Assembly (NCBI RefSeq): GCF_024220585.1
Contig: NZ_JAMXKF010000001.1
Location: 1,064,033 to 1,128,032, forward strand
Length of the DNA: 64,000 nucleotides
Direction: 5' to 3'
Source: Dyadobacter diqingensis
GTDB taxonomy: Bacteria > Bacteroidota > Bacteroidia > Cytophagales > Spirosomataceae
Below are positions 1 through 8,963 of the stretch, in pieces. Position 1 is the first letter of the stretch, and each line of letters opens with the position of its first letter. The translations under genes and the position numbers were made by a program. Under the pieces are notes generated by a model. That model worked only from the letters and a program-made list of their open reading frames with translations, did not search any database and was not told the DNA's origin.

Positions 1-64
1 GATGACAACAGGGAATAATTATTAAAATAAGTCAATTAATGAAACCATTTCCGGGAAACCGGCG
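1..64. other. Left-edge leader before the pectin operon
   Basis: This stretch has stop codons in all three forward frames and holds no gene. It may include the last codons of an upstream gene (frame 1 ends at a TAA at 16-18), but that cannot be judged from so little sequence. No clear promoter box is visible, so the operon's promoter may lie outside the window. Confidence 0.3.
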
Positions 65-79
65 GTGTATGAAACAAGG

Positions 80-2413
80 ATGAAAAAACTATTATTACTT
101 TCTCTGGTAATCATTTTAGGGTTCAGACCGGATCAGGATAAAATCCAGGTTTTTCTGATTGGTGATTCTACTTTGGCCAATAAACAACCTGGGGACGCTC
201 CCGAAACTGGTTGGGGAATGGTTTTTCAGGATTTTTTCGAAAATAATATTCAGGTACAAAATCACGCGATGAATGGCCGCAGCACCAAAAGTTTTATCAA
301 CGAAGGACGCTGGGCAACAATCACAAAAACGATGAAATCAGGCGACTGGGTATTGATCCAGTTCGGGCACAATGATTCAAAAGATAAAGACACCAGCCGT
401 TACGCCGCTGCCAATACCGATTATAAGAAAAATCTGGCTCGTTTTATAAACGAAACCCGGGCCAAAGGTGGAAAACCGGTTTTGATAACCCCCGTAATGC
501 GTCGCCGTTTTGACGAAAAAGGCAAATTTTTGGATACCCACGGCGACTATCCTGCTGCGGTAAAAGCAGTGGCGACAGAATTAAAAGTGCCGGTGATTGA
601 CCTGCATCAATTAAGTCAGGCAGTCATTGTCCAGCACGGTATTGAAGGGTCGAAGGCTTTGTTTATGCATCTGGAAGGTGGTTATTATCCAAAATTCCCA
701 AAAGGTATTGTGGACGACACCCATTTCTCCGAATACGGTGCGCGGATTATGGCCGGTTTGGTTGCCAAAGAAATAAAGTCTCAAAATCTTGCTTTGGAAA
801 AGCATCTCAAACATTTCGGCACCACCGACAAATATGTGTTTGATTTGCCAGTCATTCAACAGCCGGCGTTCCGGAAAGACACCTTCAACATCATTTCCTA
901 TGGTGCTAAAAATGATGGCATAACCCTCAATTCCGTTGCCATCAGCAAGGCTATAAATGCCTGCGCAGAAAAAGGAGGCGGAACGGTTTTAATTCCGGAA
1001 GGTTTCTGGCTGACCGGCCCGATTACTTTAAAAAGCAACATTAACCTGCACATTGCCAAAGGCGCTCTGTTACAATTCAGTGACAATTATAAAGATTATC
1101 CCCTTGTAAAAACCACCTGGGAAGGGTTGGACGCCATTCGCTGCCAATCGCCGGTGAGTGCCGCCGATGCGGTTAATATCGCCATCACCGGCAGCGGGAT
1201 TATTGACGGAGCCGGGCAAGTCTGGCGGTCAGTTAAAAAGGAAAAATTAACAGATTCACAATGGCAAAAACTGATTACCTCCGGAGGCGTTCTCGATGAA
1301 GGCCAAAAAACCTGGTATCCAAGTGAAGGTTCACGTTTGGGAAATAAAACGCCGGGAGCAGGCAACATTGCGGCCGGTTACACGATAGAAAATGTTGTTA
1401 AATTTCAGGAGTTTTTGCGTCCCAACCTGATCCGCTTCACCAATTGCAAAAAGATATTGCTGGAAGGCGTCACATTCCAGAACTCCCCTGCCTGGAACCT
1501 GCACCCGATGCTTTGCGACCATATCACGTTAAAAAATTTAACGGTTCGTAACCCCTGGTATGCACAGAACGGAGACGGTGTCGACCTGGAATCGTGCCGG
1601 TTCGGAATGATCGACAATTGTACTTTTGATGTAGGCGACGACGGAATTTGCATTAAATCCGGCCGTGACGAAGAAGGCCGTAGGCGTGGCGTACCTACCG
1701 AAAATGTTATCGTCCAGAATTCAACGGTTTTCCACGGCCACGGTGGTTTTGTGATCGGCAGTGAAATGTCCGGCGGCGTTAAAAACCTGTTTATCAACAA
1801 TTGTAATTTTCTGGGAACCGACGTTGGGCTTCGCTTCAAAACAGCACGCGGCCGCGGTGGTGTGGTTGAAAATATTTTCATCTCCGACATTAACATGTCA
1901 AATATTCCGGGCGAAGCAGTTTTATTCGATATGTATTACATGGCCAAAGATCCGGTTCCAAAAGCGGGCGAGAAAAATGAACTACCCGTTATGAAAGCAG
2001 AACCGGTTAACGCCGGAACACCACAATTTCAGAATTTCCATATCCGCAACATCGTTTGCAAGGGGGCCGAAACGGCCATCATGGTTCGCGGTTTACCTGA
2101 AATGAGTATTAAAAACATCACCATCGAAAACGCGGTATTGCAAAGTAATAAAGGCTTTATCTGCATTGAAGGCGAAAATATCAATCTGAAAAACGTCTCA
2201 CTTTTTACAAAAGATAAAACCGTGATGCAAATTCAGAACAGTGCCAATGTCACGATGGATAATATCAAATATTCTGACGGCAAAGAGTTGCTTTTGAACA
2301 TTACCGGCGATCGTTCCAAAGGAATCCGCCTATTGAATACCGATGAAAAGAAGGCAAAGAAAAATATTGAATTTGGTGGAAATGCCTCAGCAAAAGCATT
2401 AACCGGAAAATAA
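80..2413 (+). CDS. Secreted CE12 acetylesterase fused to GH28 polygalacturonase
   Basis: Two-domain pectin enzyme of about 777 residues. After an N-terminal signal peptide (MKKLLLLSLVIIL), an SGNH-hydrolase domain of the rhamnogalacturonan acetylesterase family spans about residues 20-250. It has the nucleophile motif GDST near residue 30, GRSTKSF, FGHND near 96 and DDTH near 212-215. A GH28 domain follows, about residues 260-740. Its motifs are NGDGVD near 497 (the family's NTD site), DVGDDG near 517 with the catalytic Asp pair, GHGG near 555 and RFK near 585 (family RIK). The expected roles are removal of acetyl groups from pectin and hydrolysis of galacturonan, probably in the periplasm or at the cell surface. 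The ATG at 80 gives the signal peptide; a GTG at 65 is also in frame. It heads an operon with gaps of 23-44 bp. Confidence 0.9.
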   Translation: MKKLLLLSLVIILGFRPDQDKIQVFLIGDSTLANKQPGDAPETGWGMVFQDFFENNIQVQNHAMNGRSTKSFINEGRWATITKTMKSGDWVLIQFGHNDSKDKDTSRYAAANTDYKKNLARFINETRAKGGKPVLITPVMRRRFDEKGKFLDTHGDYPAAVKAVATELKVPVIDLHQLSQAVIVQHGIEGSKALFMHLEGGYYPKFPKGIVDDTHFSEYGARIMAGLVAKEIKSQNLALEKHLKHFGTTDKYVFDLPVIQQPAFRKDTFNIISYGAKNDGITLNSVAISKAINACAEKGGGTVLIPEGFWLTGPITLKSNINLHIAKGALLQFSDNYKDYPLVKTTWEGLDAIRCQSPVSAADAVNIAITGSGIIDGAGQVWRSVKKEKLTDSQWQKLITSGGVLDEGQKTWYPSEGSRLGNKTPGAGNIAAGYTIENVVKFQEFLRPNLIRFTNCKKILLEGVTFQNSPAWNLHPMLCDHITLKNLTVRNPWYAQNGDGVDLESCRFGMIDNCTFDVGDDGICIKSGRDEEGRRRGVPTENVIVQNSTVFHGHGGFVIGSEMSGGVKNLFINNCNFLGTDVGLRFKTARGRGGVVENIFISDINMSNIPGEAVLFDMYYMAKDPVPKAGEKNELPVMKAEPVNAGTPQFQNFHIRNIVCKGAETAIMVRGLPEMSIKNITIENAVLQSNKGFICIEGENINLKNVSLFTKDKTVMQIQNSANVTMDNIKYSDGKELLLNITGDRSKGIRLLNTDEKKAKKNIEFGGNASAKALTGK

Positions 2414-2457
2414 TTATCGCACCGGGCAGGCGTCATAAAATATATCATTAAATCATA

Positions 2458-2802
2458 ATGGACCAAAAAGGAAAAGAGTTTATCAACGATTCGGAAATTG
2501 ACTGGGAAGAGCTCGGAGGCGGATTGAAAAGGAAAATCATGTCATACGACGATAACCTGATGATGGTGAAAGTCGCTTTTGAAAAAGGCGGCATCGGTAC
2601 TTTGCACAGCCATTTTCATACCCAGATGAGCTATATCGACAGCGGCTCATTTGAGATAACCATCGGCGATAAAACCGGCGTATTGAAAAAGGGAGATGCC
2701 TACTACATTCCGCCAAACATCGTGCATGGCGCTTTGTGCCTGGAAGCGGGCATACTTGTTGATATTTTCACCCCGCTGCGGGAAGATTTTATCTCAAAAT
2801 AA
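2458..2802 (+). CDS. kdgF: KdgF-like cupin, unsaturated uronate cyclisation
   Basis: Small single-cupin protein of 114 residues, the usual KdgF length. Metal ligands are visible as HSHFH (residues 50-54) followed by Q56, and H90 in the second cupin motif. KdgF enzymes convert 4,5-unsaturated galacturonate, released from lyase or GH105 products, into 5-keto-4-deoxyuronate (DKI). There is no signal peptide, so the protein should be cytoplasmic, as characterised KdgF is. It sits 44 bp after the esterase-polygalacturonase gene and 23 bp before a second KdgF paralogue. The assignment rests on family resemblance plus pectin context; other small cupins look similar. Confidence 0.82.
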   Translation: MDQKGKEFINDSEIDWEELGGGLKRKIMSYDDNLMMVKVAFEKGGIGTLHSHFHTQMSYIDSGSFEITIGDKTGVLKKGDAYYIPPNIVHGALCLEAGILVDIFTPLREDFISK

Positions 2803-2825
2803 GAATTTCAGACATCAATTAAATC

Positions 2826-3260
2826 ATGAGTCACAAATCACAACTTTTTAAGTCCGCACTAGTTTGTTTAGGGCTTTTCCTTTCCGGCAATCCGTTATTC
2901 GCACAAAATGCTCAGGCGACTGCCGCAAAAGGAAAACAATTTATCGTGGATGCTGAAATCCCCTGGCAAGAGCTGGGCGTGGGATTGAAACGTAAGATCA
3001 TGTCTTACGACGAGACCATGATGATGGTAAAAATCGACTTCCAGAAGGGCGGTACCGGCACACCTCACAAGCACGTGCATACTCAGATGAGTTATGTCGA
3101 CAGCGGTGTTTTTGAAGTCACAATCGGAGATAAAAAACAGATTCTGAAAAAAGGTGACGCCTTTTACGTGCCATCCAATATCATGCACGGCGCCGTTTGC
3201 CTGGAAGCCGGCGTGCTGATAGACATGTTTACGCCGATGCGTGAGGATTTTGTAAAGTAA
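2826..3260 (+). CDS. Secreted KdgF-like cupin paralogue
   Basis: Tandem paralogue of the preceding cupin. The core keeps the same metal motif (HKHVH-TQ) and the same second-motif histidine (NIMHGA). It differs by an N-terminal signal peptide of about 26 residues ending at LFAQ, which places the mature protein in the periplasm. The two proteins share long identical stretches (for example GLKRKIMSYD), so this is a local duplication. The inferred role is the same ring-opening of unsaturated galacturonate, but on the outer side of the inner membrane. This location is unusual for KdgF, and a binding role without catalysis is possible. Confidence 0.8.
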   Translation: MSHKSQLFKSALVCLGLFLSGNPLFAQNAQATAAKGKQFIVDAEIPWQELGVGLKRKIMSYDETMMMVKIDFQKGGTGTPHKHVHTQMSYVDSGVFEVTIGDKKQILKKGDAFYVPSNIMHGAVCLEAGVLIDMFTPMREDFVK

Positions 3261-3299
3261 AAAACCGAAACCAGTATATATTTTAAGATTTTGAATTGC

Positions 3300-5240
3300 A
3301 TGAAATATTTATCCAACCGTTTTATAAAAATTACTTCGTCCCTGCTTTTTGGGCTCACCGCCATATCCTCCCACGCGCAGGAAAAACCGTGGTCGACACG
3401 CATGGCGGATTCGTTTATTTCGTGGAACAAAGACTCGATCCTCGTAGGGGAAGCCAAACGTTCCAACTGGAATTATGAGCAGGGTTTGATGCTAAAAGCG
3501 CTTGAAAGAGTGTTTTATCGCACGGGTGAAGGTAAATATTTCGAGTATATCAGAAAGGATGAGGATCAGTTTGTGAAACCGGACGGCTCCATCCGCACCT
3601 ATGATTTCAGTTCTTTCAACCTGGATAATATCCCGACTGGTCGTGCCTTACTAACCCTTTACCAGCAAACACAGCCTGACAAAGAGAAATACAAAAAAGC
3701 GGCTGATCTTCTTTGGAAGCAGTTAGCTGAGCAGCCTCGCACCAAGGAAGGTGGATACTGGCATAAAAAGAGGTATCCAAACCAGATGTGGCTCGACGGG
3801 TTATTCATGGCTGAACCTTTTTCTGCCGAATACAGCCTGCTGTTTAACCACCCCGAGCATTTTGATGACATCGCCAAACAGTTTGAGCTTATTGAAAAAT
3901 ATGCAGTGGATGAAAAAACAGGCCTGATTTACCATGCCTATGACGAGAGTAAAGAGCAAAAATGGGCAGATAAAAAAACAGGCAGATCTCCTCATTTCTG
4001 GGGGCGTGCCATCGGATGGTATGTCATGGCGCTGGTTGACGTGCTGGATTATTTTCCAAAAGACCACCCAAAACGACCTGAGCTGATCAAATATCTTCAG
4101 AGAATTGCACCGGTGCTGGCCAGATATCAGGATAAAAATTCCGGTGTATGGTATCAGATCATGGATCAGGGAACACGCAAGGGCAATTATCTTGAAGCTT
4201 CTGCCTCCACGATGTTTGTGTATGCGCTGGCAAAAGGCTCGCGTTTGGGTTACATTCCGGCGAACTATGCTGCTGTGGCCAAAAAAGGTTATGACGGGAT
4301 CATTAAAAACTTTATCGAAAAAGAATCCGACGGGACGATAAGTCTGAATAAAACGGTGAGCGTAGGCGGACTTGGCGGCACACCTTACCGTGACGGGAGT
4401 TATGAATATTACCTGAGCGAACCAATCCGCAAAAACGATCTCAAAGGTGTAGGACCATTTATCATGGCCAGCATCGAAATAGAAATTGCTGCTGAAAATG
4501 CTGTTGGAAAAGGTAAAAAAGTGGGACTGGATTATCATTTCAATAAAGAAGTGAGAAAAAATGCCGCCGGTCAGCAAGAACCGTTTCACTATACCTGGGA
4601 AGATCGTCAGCATTCGGGCTACTGGTTGTGGGGGAAAATCTATCGTGAGTTAGGTGCAGAAACAGTTTCAATCCCGTCCGCTCCCACCGCAGAAAACCTC
4701 AAAGACATTGACGTATACATCATCGTTGACCCTGATACAAAAAAAGAATCACCAACCCCAAACTTCGTACAGGCGAAAGACATCGCTGAAATTGAAAAAT
4801 GGGTGAAGGCTGGCGGTGTGCTGGTATTAATGGCAAACGACACAGCCAACTGCGAAATACCTCATTTCAACCAGCTGGCAAAGGTTTTTGGTATTCAGTT
4901 TACCAATAAAAACAGAAACATGGTCCAGGGTCTTCAGTTTGAACAGGGCCGGATTGACGTGCCTGCCAGCGACAAGGCCATTTTCAAAAATGCCAGCAAA
5001 CTGTATATCAAAGAATTATCTCCAATTGCGGTGACACCACCTGCCAAATCGGCTCTGACCGACCATGATGACATTATCATGGCTGTTTCAAAATATGGCA
5101 AAGGGACAGTATTCGCGCTTGGAGATCCGTGGATTTACAACGAATATCTTGATGGTCGCAGAATCAATAATACGTTCCAGAACTTCGAAGCTGCCAAAGA
5201 ACTTTCCACCTGGTTATTGCAGCAAACAGCAAAAAAATAG
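3300..5240 (+). CDS. GH105 unsaturated uronyl hydrolase with C-terminal GATase-like domain
   Basis: Secreted protein of about 646 residues; the ATG at 3300 gives a signal peptide ending SSHAQ (an in-frame TTG lies at 3291). The N-terminal part, to about residue 410, is a GH105 six-hairpin hydrolase: it has MWLDGLFM with the catalytic Asp, HFWGRAIGWY and the late GVGPFIMASIE segment. GH105 enzymes remove the 4,5-unsaturated uronic acid from the non-reducing end of lyase products by hydration of the double bond. About residues 420-645 form an extra domain that starts near HSGYWLWGKIYRELGAE and contains AGGVLVLMAND and YGKGTVFALGDPW, like the DUF4350/class I glutamine-amidotransferase-like fold. 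No catalytic Cys triad is obvious. It is the fourth gene of the pectin operon. Confidence 0.87.
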   Translation: MKYLSNRFIKITSSLLFGLTAISSHAQEKPWSTRMADSFISWNKDSILVGEAKRSNWNYEQGLMLKALERVFYRTGEGKYFEYIRKDEDQFVKPDGSIRTYDFSSFNLDNIPTGRALLTLYQQTQPDKEKYKKAADLLWKQLAEQPRTKEGGYWHKKRYPNQMWLDGLFMAEPFSAEYSLLFNHPEHFDDIAKQFELIEKYAVDEKTGLIYHAYDESKEQKWADKKTGRSPHFWGRAIGWYVMALVDVLDYFPKDHPKRPELIKYLQRIAPVLARYQDKNSGVWYQIMDQGTRKGNYLEASASTMFVYALAKGSRLGYIPANYAAVAKKGYDGIIKNFIEKESDGTISLNKTVSVGGLGGTPYRDGSYEYYLSEPIRKNDLKGVGPFIMASIEIEIAAENAVGKGKKVGLDYHFNKEVRKNAAGQQEPFHYTWEDRQHSGYWLWGKIYRELGAETVSIPSAPTAENLKDIDVYIIVDPDTKKESPTPNFVQAKDIAEIEKWVKAGGVLVLMANDTANCEIPHFNQLAKVFGIQFTNKNRNMVQGLQFEQGRIDVPASDKAIFKNASKLYIKELSPIAVTPPAKSALTDHDDIIMAVSKYGKGTVFALGDPWIYNEYLDGRRINNTFQNFEAAKELSTWLLQQTAKK

Positions 5241-5276
5241 GATCTGACTTTTTACATTGACTAAGATTTAAAACTT

Positions 5277-6806
5277 ATGAATCACCTATTTCGCGAACAT
5301 TTGCGCCGGCTGCGGAACCATCCGGACGTGACCGTACCAGACGATTCAGTTTTCGAATTGCCGGAAAAAGTAATTCAGTTTGGAACCGGCGCATTTTTAC
5401 GCGGACTTGCTGATTATTTTGTAGACAAAGCAAACCGTGAAGGTATTTTCAACGGACGGATTGTTGTTGTAAAATCAACTGATGAAGGCGATTTAAAAGC
5501 ATTTGACCGTCAGGATAACCTTTACACCCTTGCCATGAAAGGGGTGCATAATGGAAAGTTAATCGAGGAAACCATCATTTCCTCATCGATCAGCCGGGTC
5601 TTATCTGCTAAAAACCAATGGTCGCTTGTCCTTGACTGTGCCAGAAATCCGGCGATAAAAATTGTGTTTTCCAATACCACCGAACTCGGTATCCAGCTCG
5701 TTCAGGATGATATTTACCAGTGGCCTCCGATTTCATTTCCGGGTAAATTATTGGCATTCCTATATGCCCGTTTTACCGCATTTGCCGGAAGTCCCGACCA
5801 TGGATTGGTGATTGTACCAACGGAATTAATTTCTGATAACGGAAAAAAACTGGAATCGATCGTACTGGAACTCGCCCACAGAAACGGGCTGGAAGGCTCT
5901 TTCATAGATTGGCTTGAACAAAACAATTCGTTCTGTAACTCGCTCGTTGACCGCATTGTACCCGGCCGGCCGGATGTTCAGATCAAAAAACAGATCGAAG
6001 AAGAATTGGGTTACATCGACGACCTGATGATTATTTCGGAACATTACCGCATGTGGGCTATCGAAGGTGATGAAAGGGTAAAAGAAATTTTATCATTCAG
6101 CCAGGTAGACTCCGGCGTTATTATCGAGCCGGATATTGAATTATATCGTGAATTAAAACTTCGTTTGCTCAACGGCGCGCATACGCTTGGTTCCGGTCTG
6201 GCCTATTTGTGCGGTTTTACCACCGTGGTAGAGGCCATGGAAAATGCAACATTCGCCGCATATCTGAGCAATCTGATACAGGGTGAAATTTCCCTTGCCA
6301 TTCCTTATCCGGTAAGTGAAGAAAGGGCTCAGAAATTCAGTAAAATGGTACTGGACCGTTTTCTGAACCCGTACATTGAGCACAAGTGGATCAATATCAC
6401 CCATAATTATTCTGCTAAAATCAACTCGCGCGTTATCCCGGCCTTTTTACAATTTCATAAAGAATTTGGCACCACGCCCGAATACATGACTTTTGGTTTC
6501 GCGGTGTATATATTTTTCATGAAGTCGGTTCGTAAAGACGGTGATCATTTTTACGGCCTTGCAAACGGCAGTTATTATCTCATTCAGGATCAGCGGGCGG
6601 CTTATTTTCACCAGAAATGGCAGATCACGTCTTTACCCGAAATGGCCCATCTGATTTTAAAAGATCCGTTCATTTGGGGCTCTGACCTCACGAAGTTGGG
6701 GGTATCAGAGGAGAATGTCGTCCAGTATTTAGAATCCCTTGAAAACGTCGGCGCATCTCAGACTCTGGCCGATTTTCTTTCGAAAGTTGAGTACGTCAAA
6801 ATTTAA
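5277..6806 (+). CDS. uxaB: Tagaturonate reductase (altronate oxidoreductase)
   Basis: Protein of 509 residues of the mannitol dehydrogenase/UxaB family. The dinucleotide-binding motif is near the N-terminus (IQFGTGAFLRG), and the catalytic Lys-Asn-His signature appears as KLRLLNGAHTLG near residues 298-309. UxaB reduces D-tagaturonate to D-altronate with NADH in the cytoplasm, the second step of the galacturonate isomerase pathway. Its place after the polygalacturonase and before a hexuronate transporter supports UxaB over mannonate oxidoreductase (UxuB). The isomerase UxaC and dehydratase UxaA are not in the window. Confidence 0.92.
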   Translation: MNHLFREHLRRLRNHPDVTVPDDSVFELPEKVIQFGTGAFLRGLADYFVDKANREGIFNGRIVVVKSTDEGDLKAFDRQDNLYTLAMKGVHNGKLIEETIISSSISRVLSAKNQWSLVLDCARNPAIKIVFSNTTELGIQLVQDDIYQWPPISFPGKLLAFLYARFTAFAGSPDHGLVIVPTELISDNGKKLESIVLELAHRNGLEGSFIDWLEQNNSFCNSLVDRIVPGRPDVQIKKQIEEELGYIDDLMIISEHYRMWAIEGDERVKEILSFSQVDSGVIIEPDIELYRELKLRLLNGAHTLGSGLAYLCGFTTVVEAMENATFAAYLSNLIQGEISLAIPYPVSEERAQKFSKMVLDRFLNPYIEHKWINITHNYSAKINSRVIPAFLQFHKEFGTTPEYMTFGFAVYIFFMKSVRKDGDHFYGLANGSYYLIQDQRAAYFHQKWQITSLPEMAHLILKDPFIWGSDLTKLGVSEENVVQYLESLENVGASQTLADFLSKVEYVKI

Positions 6807-6839
6807 GTTAAACCCCGGAAACAATAATCTGTCGCAAAT

Positions 6840-8144
6840 ATGCTTACTACCGAAATCCCCAAGTTGGAAAATCAAATGACGAAGTACCGCTGGCGCGTTG
6901 TTGCTTTGCTGTTTTTTGCAACCACCATCAACTATCTCGACCGCCAGGTATTGGGTTTATTGAAACCAGCCCTGGAATCTGATTTTAGCTGGACTGAAAA
7001 AGATTTCAGCCACATTGTAATGGCCTTCCAGGCAGCATATGCAATTTCGCTCATCGGTTTCGGTGCCATTATTGATAAAATCGGGACTAAGCTGGGATAC
7101 ATTATTTCGGTTGTGGTATGGAGTATTGCGGCTATTTTACATGCCGCGGCTACCGGAACACTCAGTTTCGGTTTCATGCGTGCACTGCTCGGACTGGGTG
7201 AAGCCGGCAACTTTCCGGTGGCTATTAAGGCAACTGCGGAATGGTTCCCCAAAAAAGAGCGTGCACTGGCGACTGGTATTTTTAATTCAGGTGCTAACAT
7301 TGGTGCCGTGGTTGCACCGATTATGGTTCCCTGGTTATTGGGAGCTTACGGCTGGCAGGAAGCATTTTTGATCACGGGCGCACTGGGTTTTGTCTGGTTA
7401 TTTTTCTGGTGGAGATACTACGAGGTACCTGCAAAACAACAACGCATGAACCAGGCAGAATTTGAATATATCCACAGCGACAACGAACCGGACACCAGCA
7501 AAGAAGCACCTGTAAAATGGCTTGACCTTTTCAAAGTACGTCAGACCTGGGCTTTTGTTTTCGGAAAAATGCTGACTGATCCTATCTGGTGGTTCTTTCT
7601 TTACTGGCTCCCTTCCTACTTTGCAGAAGCATTCAAACTGAACCTTTCCAAACCAAGTCTTGAACTTGTGATCGTTTATACGGCTACTACCATTGGTAGT
7701 ATCGGCGGGGGGTATCTTTCAGGATACTTTATTAAAAAAGGCTGGCCGATTTTCCGCGCCCGTAAAACCTCGATGTTCATTTTCGCAGTTTTGGTTACAC
7801 CGATTATGCTCGCACAATACACAACCAACATCTGGCAGGCTGTATTTTTGATAAGTTTGGCAGCTGCTGCGCACCAGGCCTGGAGTGCCAATATTTTTAC
7901 AACGGCATCCGATATGTTCCCTAAAAAAGCCGTTAGTTCGGTTGTCGGTATAGGTGGTATGGCCGGATCAGTAGGTGGGATACTTTTCCCGCTTTTGGTA
8001 GGTATTATCCTTGACAATTATAAAACAGCTGGCAACATCGGTGCCGGCTACAACCTGATCTTTATCATTTGCGGTTTCGCCTATTTGCTTGCTTGGGCAG
8101 TTATGCACTTCTTTGCACCTAAAATGGAACAGGTTAAAATTTAA
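6840..8144 (+). CDS. exuT: MFS hexuronate transporter (ExuT type)
   Basis: Protein of 434 residues with about twelve hydrophobic segments and features of the anion:cation symporter branch of the major facilitator superfamily. These include NYLDRQVLGLLKP early in TM1, DKIGTKLGY in the first cytoplasmic loop and RALLGLGEAGNFPVAIK in the TM4-TM5 region. Close relatives import glucuronate and galacturonate by proton symport. It lies 33 bp after uxaB in the same operon, which supports galacturonate as the substrate. Confidence 0.88.
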   Translation: MLTTEIPKLENQMTKYRWRVVALLFFATTINYLDRQVLGLLKPALESDFSWTEKDFSHIVMAFQAAYAISLIGFGAIIDKIGTKLGYIISVVVWSIAAILHAAATGTLSFGFMRALLGLGEAGNFPVAIKATAEWFPKKERALATGIFNSGANIGAVVAPIMVPWLLGAYGWQEAFLITGALGFVWLFFWWRYYEVPAKQQRMNQAEFEYIHSDNEPDTSKEAPVKWLDLFKVRQTWAFVFGKMLTDPIWWFFLYWLPSYFAEAFKLNLSKPSLELVIVYTATTIGSIGGGYLSGYFIKKGWPIFRARKTSMFIFAVLVTPIMLAQYTTNIWQAVFLISLAAAAHQAWSANIFTTASDMFPKKAVSSVVGIGGMAGSVGGILFPLLVGIILDNYKTAGNIGAGYNLIFIICGFAYLLAWAVMHFFAPKMEQVKI

Positions 8145-8186
8145 AAGCATTCGTTCCCGAAAACTCTAAAATCATTTTTGATCATT

Positions 8187-8624
8187 ATGAAAAAAACATT
8201 CTTTGTCGCAGCGTTATTGTTATTTACCAGTCTGGCTTCTTTTGCCCAAAGTGCTGATGAAAAAGCAGTTGGTGATGCTGTGGAAAAATTAAAAAATGCA
8301 ATTATTGCCGCGGATGCACCGGTATTGGACAAACTGACTTCTCCGCTATTATCTTATGGACACTCCAACGGGCTGCTTGAAGATAAAAAGGAATTTATCC
8401 GTGCCCTTACGAGCGGCGAATCACATTTCACCAAAATTGACCTCTCGGACCAGACTATCTCTGTTTCCGGGGATTTGGCTATTGTTCGTCATAAGCTGAT
8501 TGGAGATACACATAACAAGGGCAAGGATCCTGCTCCGGTTAAGCTGGGAGTGTTCTATGTTTGGCAAAAAACAAAGGGTGCCTGGTTGTTATTAGGTCGT
8601 CAGGCGTTTAAATTACCAATGTAA
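8187..8624 (+). CDS. Secreted NTF2-like (DUF4440) protein
   Basis: Protein of 145 residues with a signal peptide (MKKTFFVAALLLFTSLASFAQ) and an NTF2-like fold of the DUF4440/SnoaL kind, with an acidic helix, LTSPLLSYGHSNG and a C-terminal strand pair ending GRQAFKLPM. The ATG at 8187 fits the signal peptide better than the in-frame TTG at 8178. It follows the hexuronate transporter by 42 bp and is probably the last gene of the pectin operon. The function is unknown; ligand binding or a minor hydrolytic role in the periplasm are possibilities. Confidence 0.75.
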   Translation: MKKTFFVAALLLFTSLASFAQSADEKAVGDAVEKLKNAIIAADAPVLDKLTSPLLSYGHSNGLLEDKKEFIRALTSGESHFTKIDLSDQTISVSGDLAIVRHKLIGDTHNKGKDPAPVKLGVFYVWQKTKGAWLLLGRQAFKLPM

Positions 8625-8742
8625 CTGCAGTCCCTTGTGGTTGCCCGTTATCCCATCCAAAATCCTGGATATGGCCAATATTTCTGCGTTACAGATATGT
8701 TTTCCTGGGAAATCGTGGGTTCATAGAAATTTGGATTTTTTT

Positions 8743-8765
8743 GGAGCGACCACAGGGGTCGCCCC
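8743..8765. repeat. REP-like palindrome beside transposase remnant
   Basis: GGAGCGACC (8743-8751) pairs, with one mismatch, to GGTCGCCCC (8757-8765) across a 5-nt loop. The hairpin sits directly at the 3' end of the RAYT remnant and overlaps its stop codon. This is the usual arrangement for REP palindromes and their cognate RAYT transposases. The rest of 8625-8742 shows nothing recognisable. Confidence 0.55.
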
Positions 8766-8958
8766 TACTTGTAAAAACGATCTTCTACCCATTTTGCAGG
8801 ATTATTTGTGATGTAATTTGCGATGTTATCAAAGGCGGCTGACGTTCTTATGATATGTTCGTAGTAGTTTCTTTGCCATAATTCTCTTCAAAGCGTTTCC
8901 AACCGGAAGCTTTTATACCTTCAATGAATTTTACGGTCGTTAGCGATTTAAATGCGGC
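8765..8958 (-). pseudogene. Remnant of REP-associated (RAYT/IS200-like) transposase
   Basis: On the - strand this stretch encodes the C-terminal end of a REP-associated tyrosine transposase. The last segment reads LWQRNYYEHIIR, then NIANYITNNPAKWVEDRF and a stop at 8765-8767, which matches the family signature closely. The preceding family segment (AAFKSLTTVKFIEGIKASGW) is in another reading frame, so a frameshift lies near 8890. Everything upstream, including the HUH catalytic part, is missing where the adjoining lipoprotein gene begins. The element is dead. Confidence 0.78.
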
Positions 8959-8963
8959 GATTA

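Noticed and set aside
1405-1896. 163-codon - strand frame within the esterase-polygalacturonase gene
   Set aside because: It is antisense to conserved GH28 motifs and its translation resembles no protein.
3801-4613. Long 270-codon frame on the - strand within the GH105 gene
   Set aside because: It is antisense to a clear GH105 enzyme and has no recognisable motif; it is a shadow of the real coding frame.
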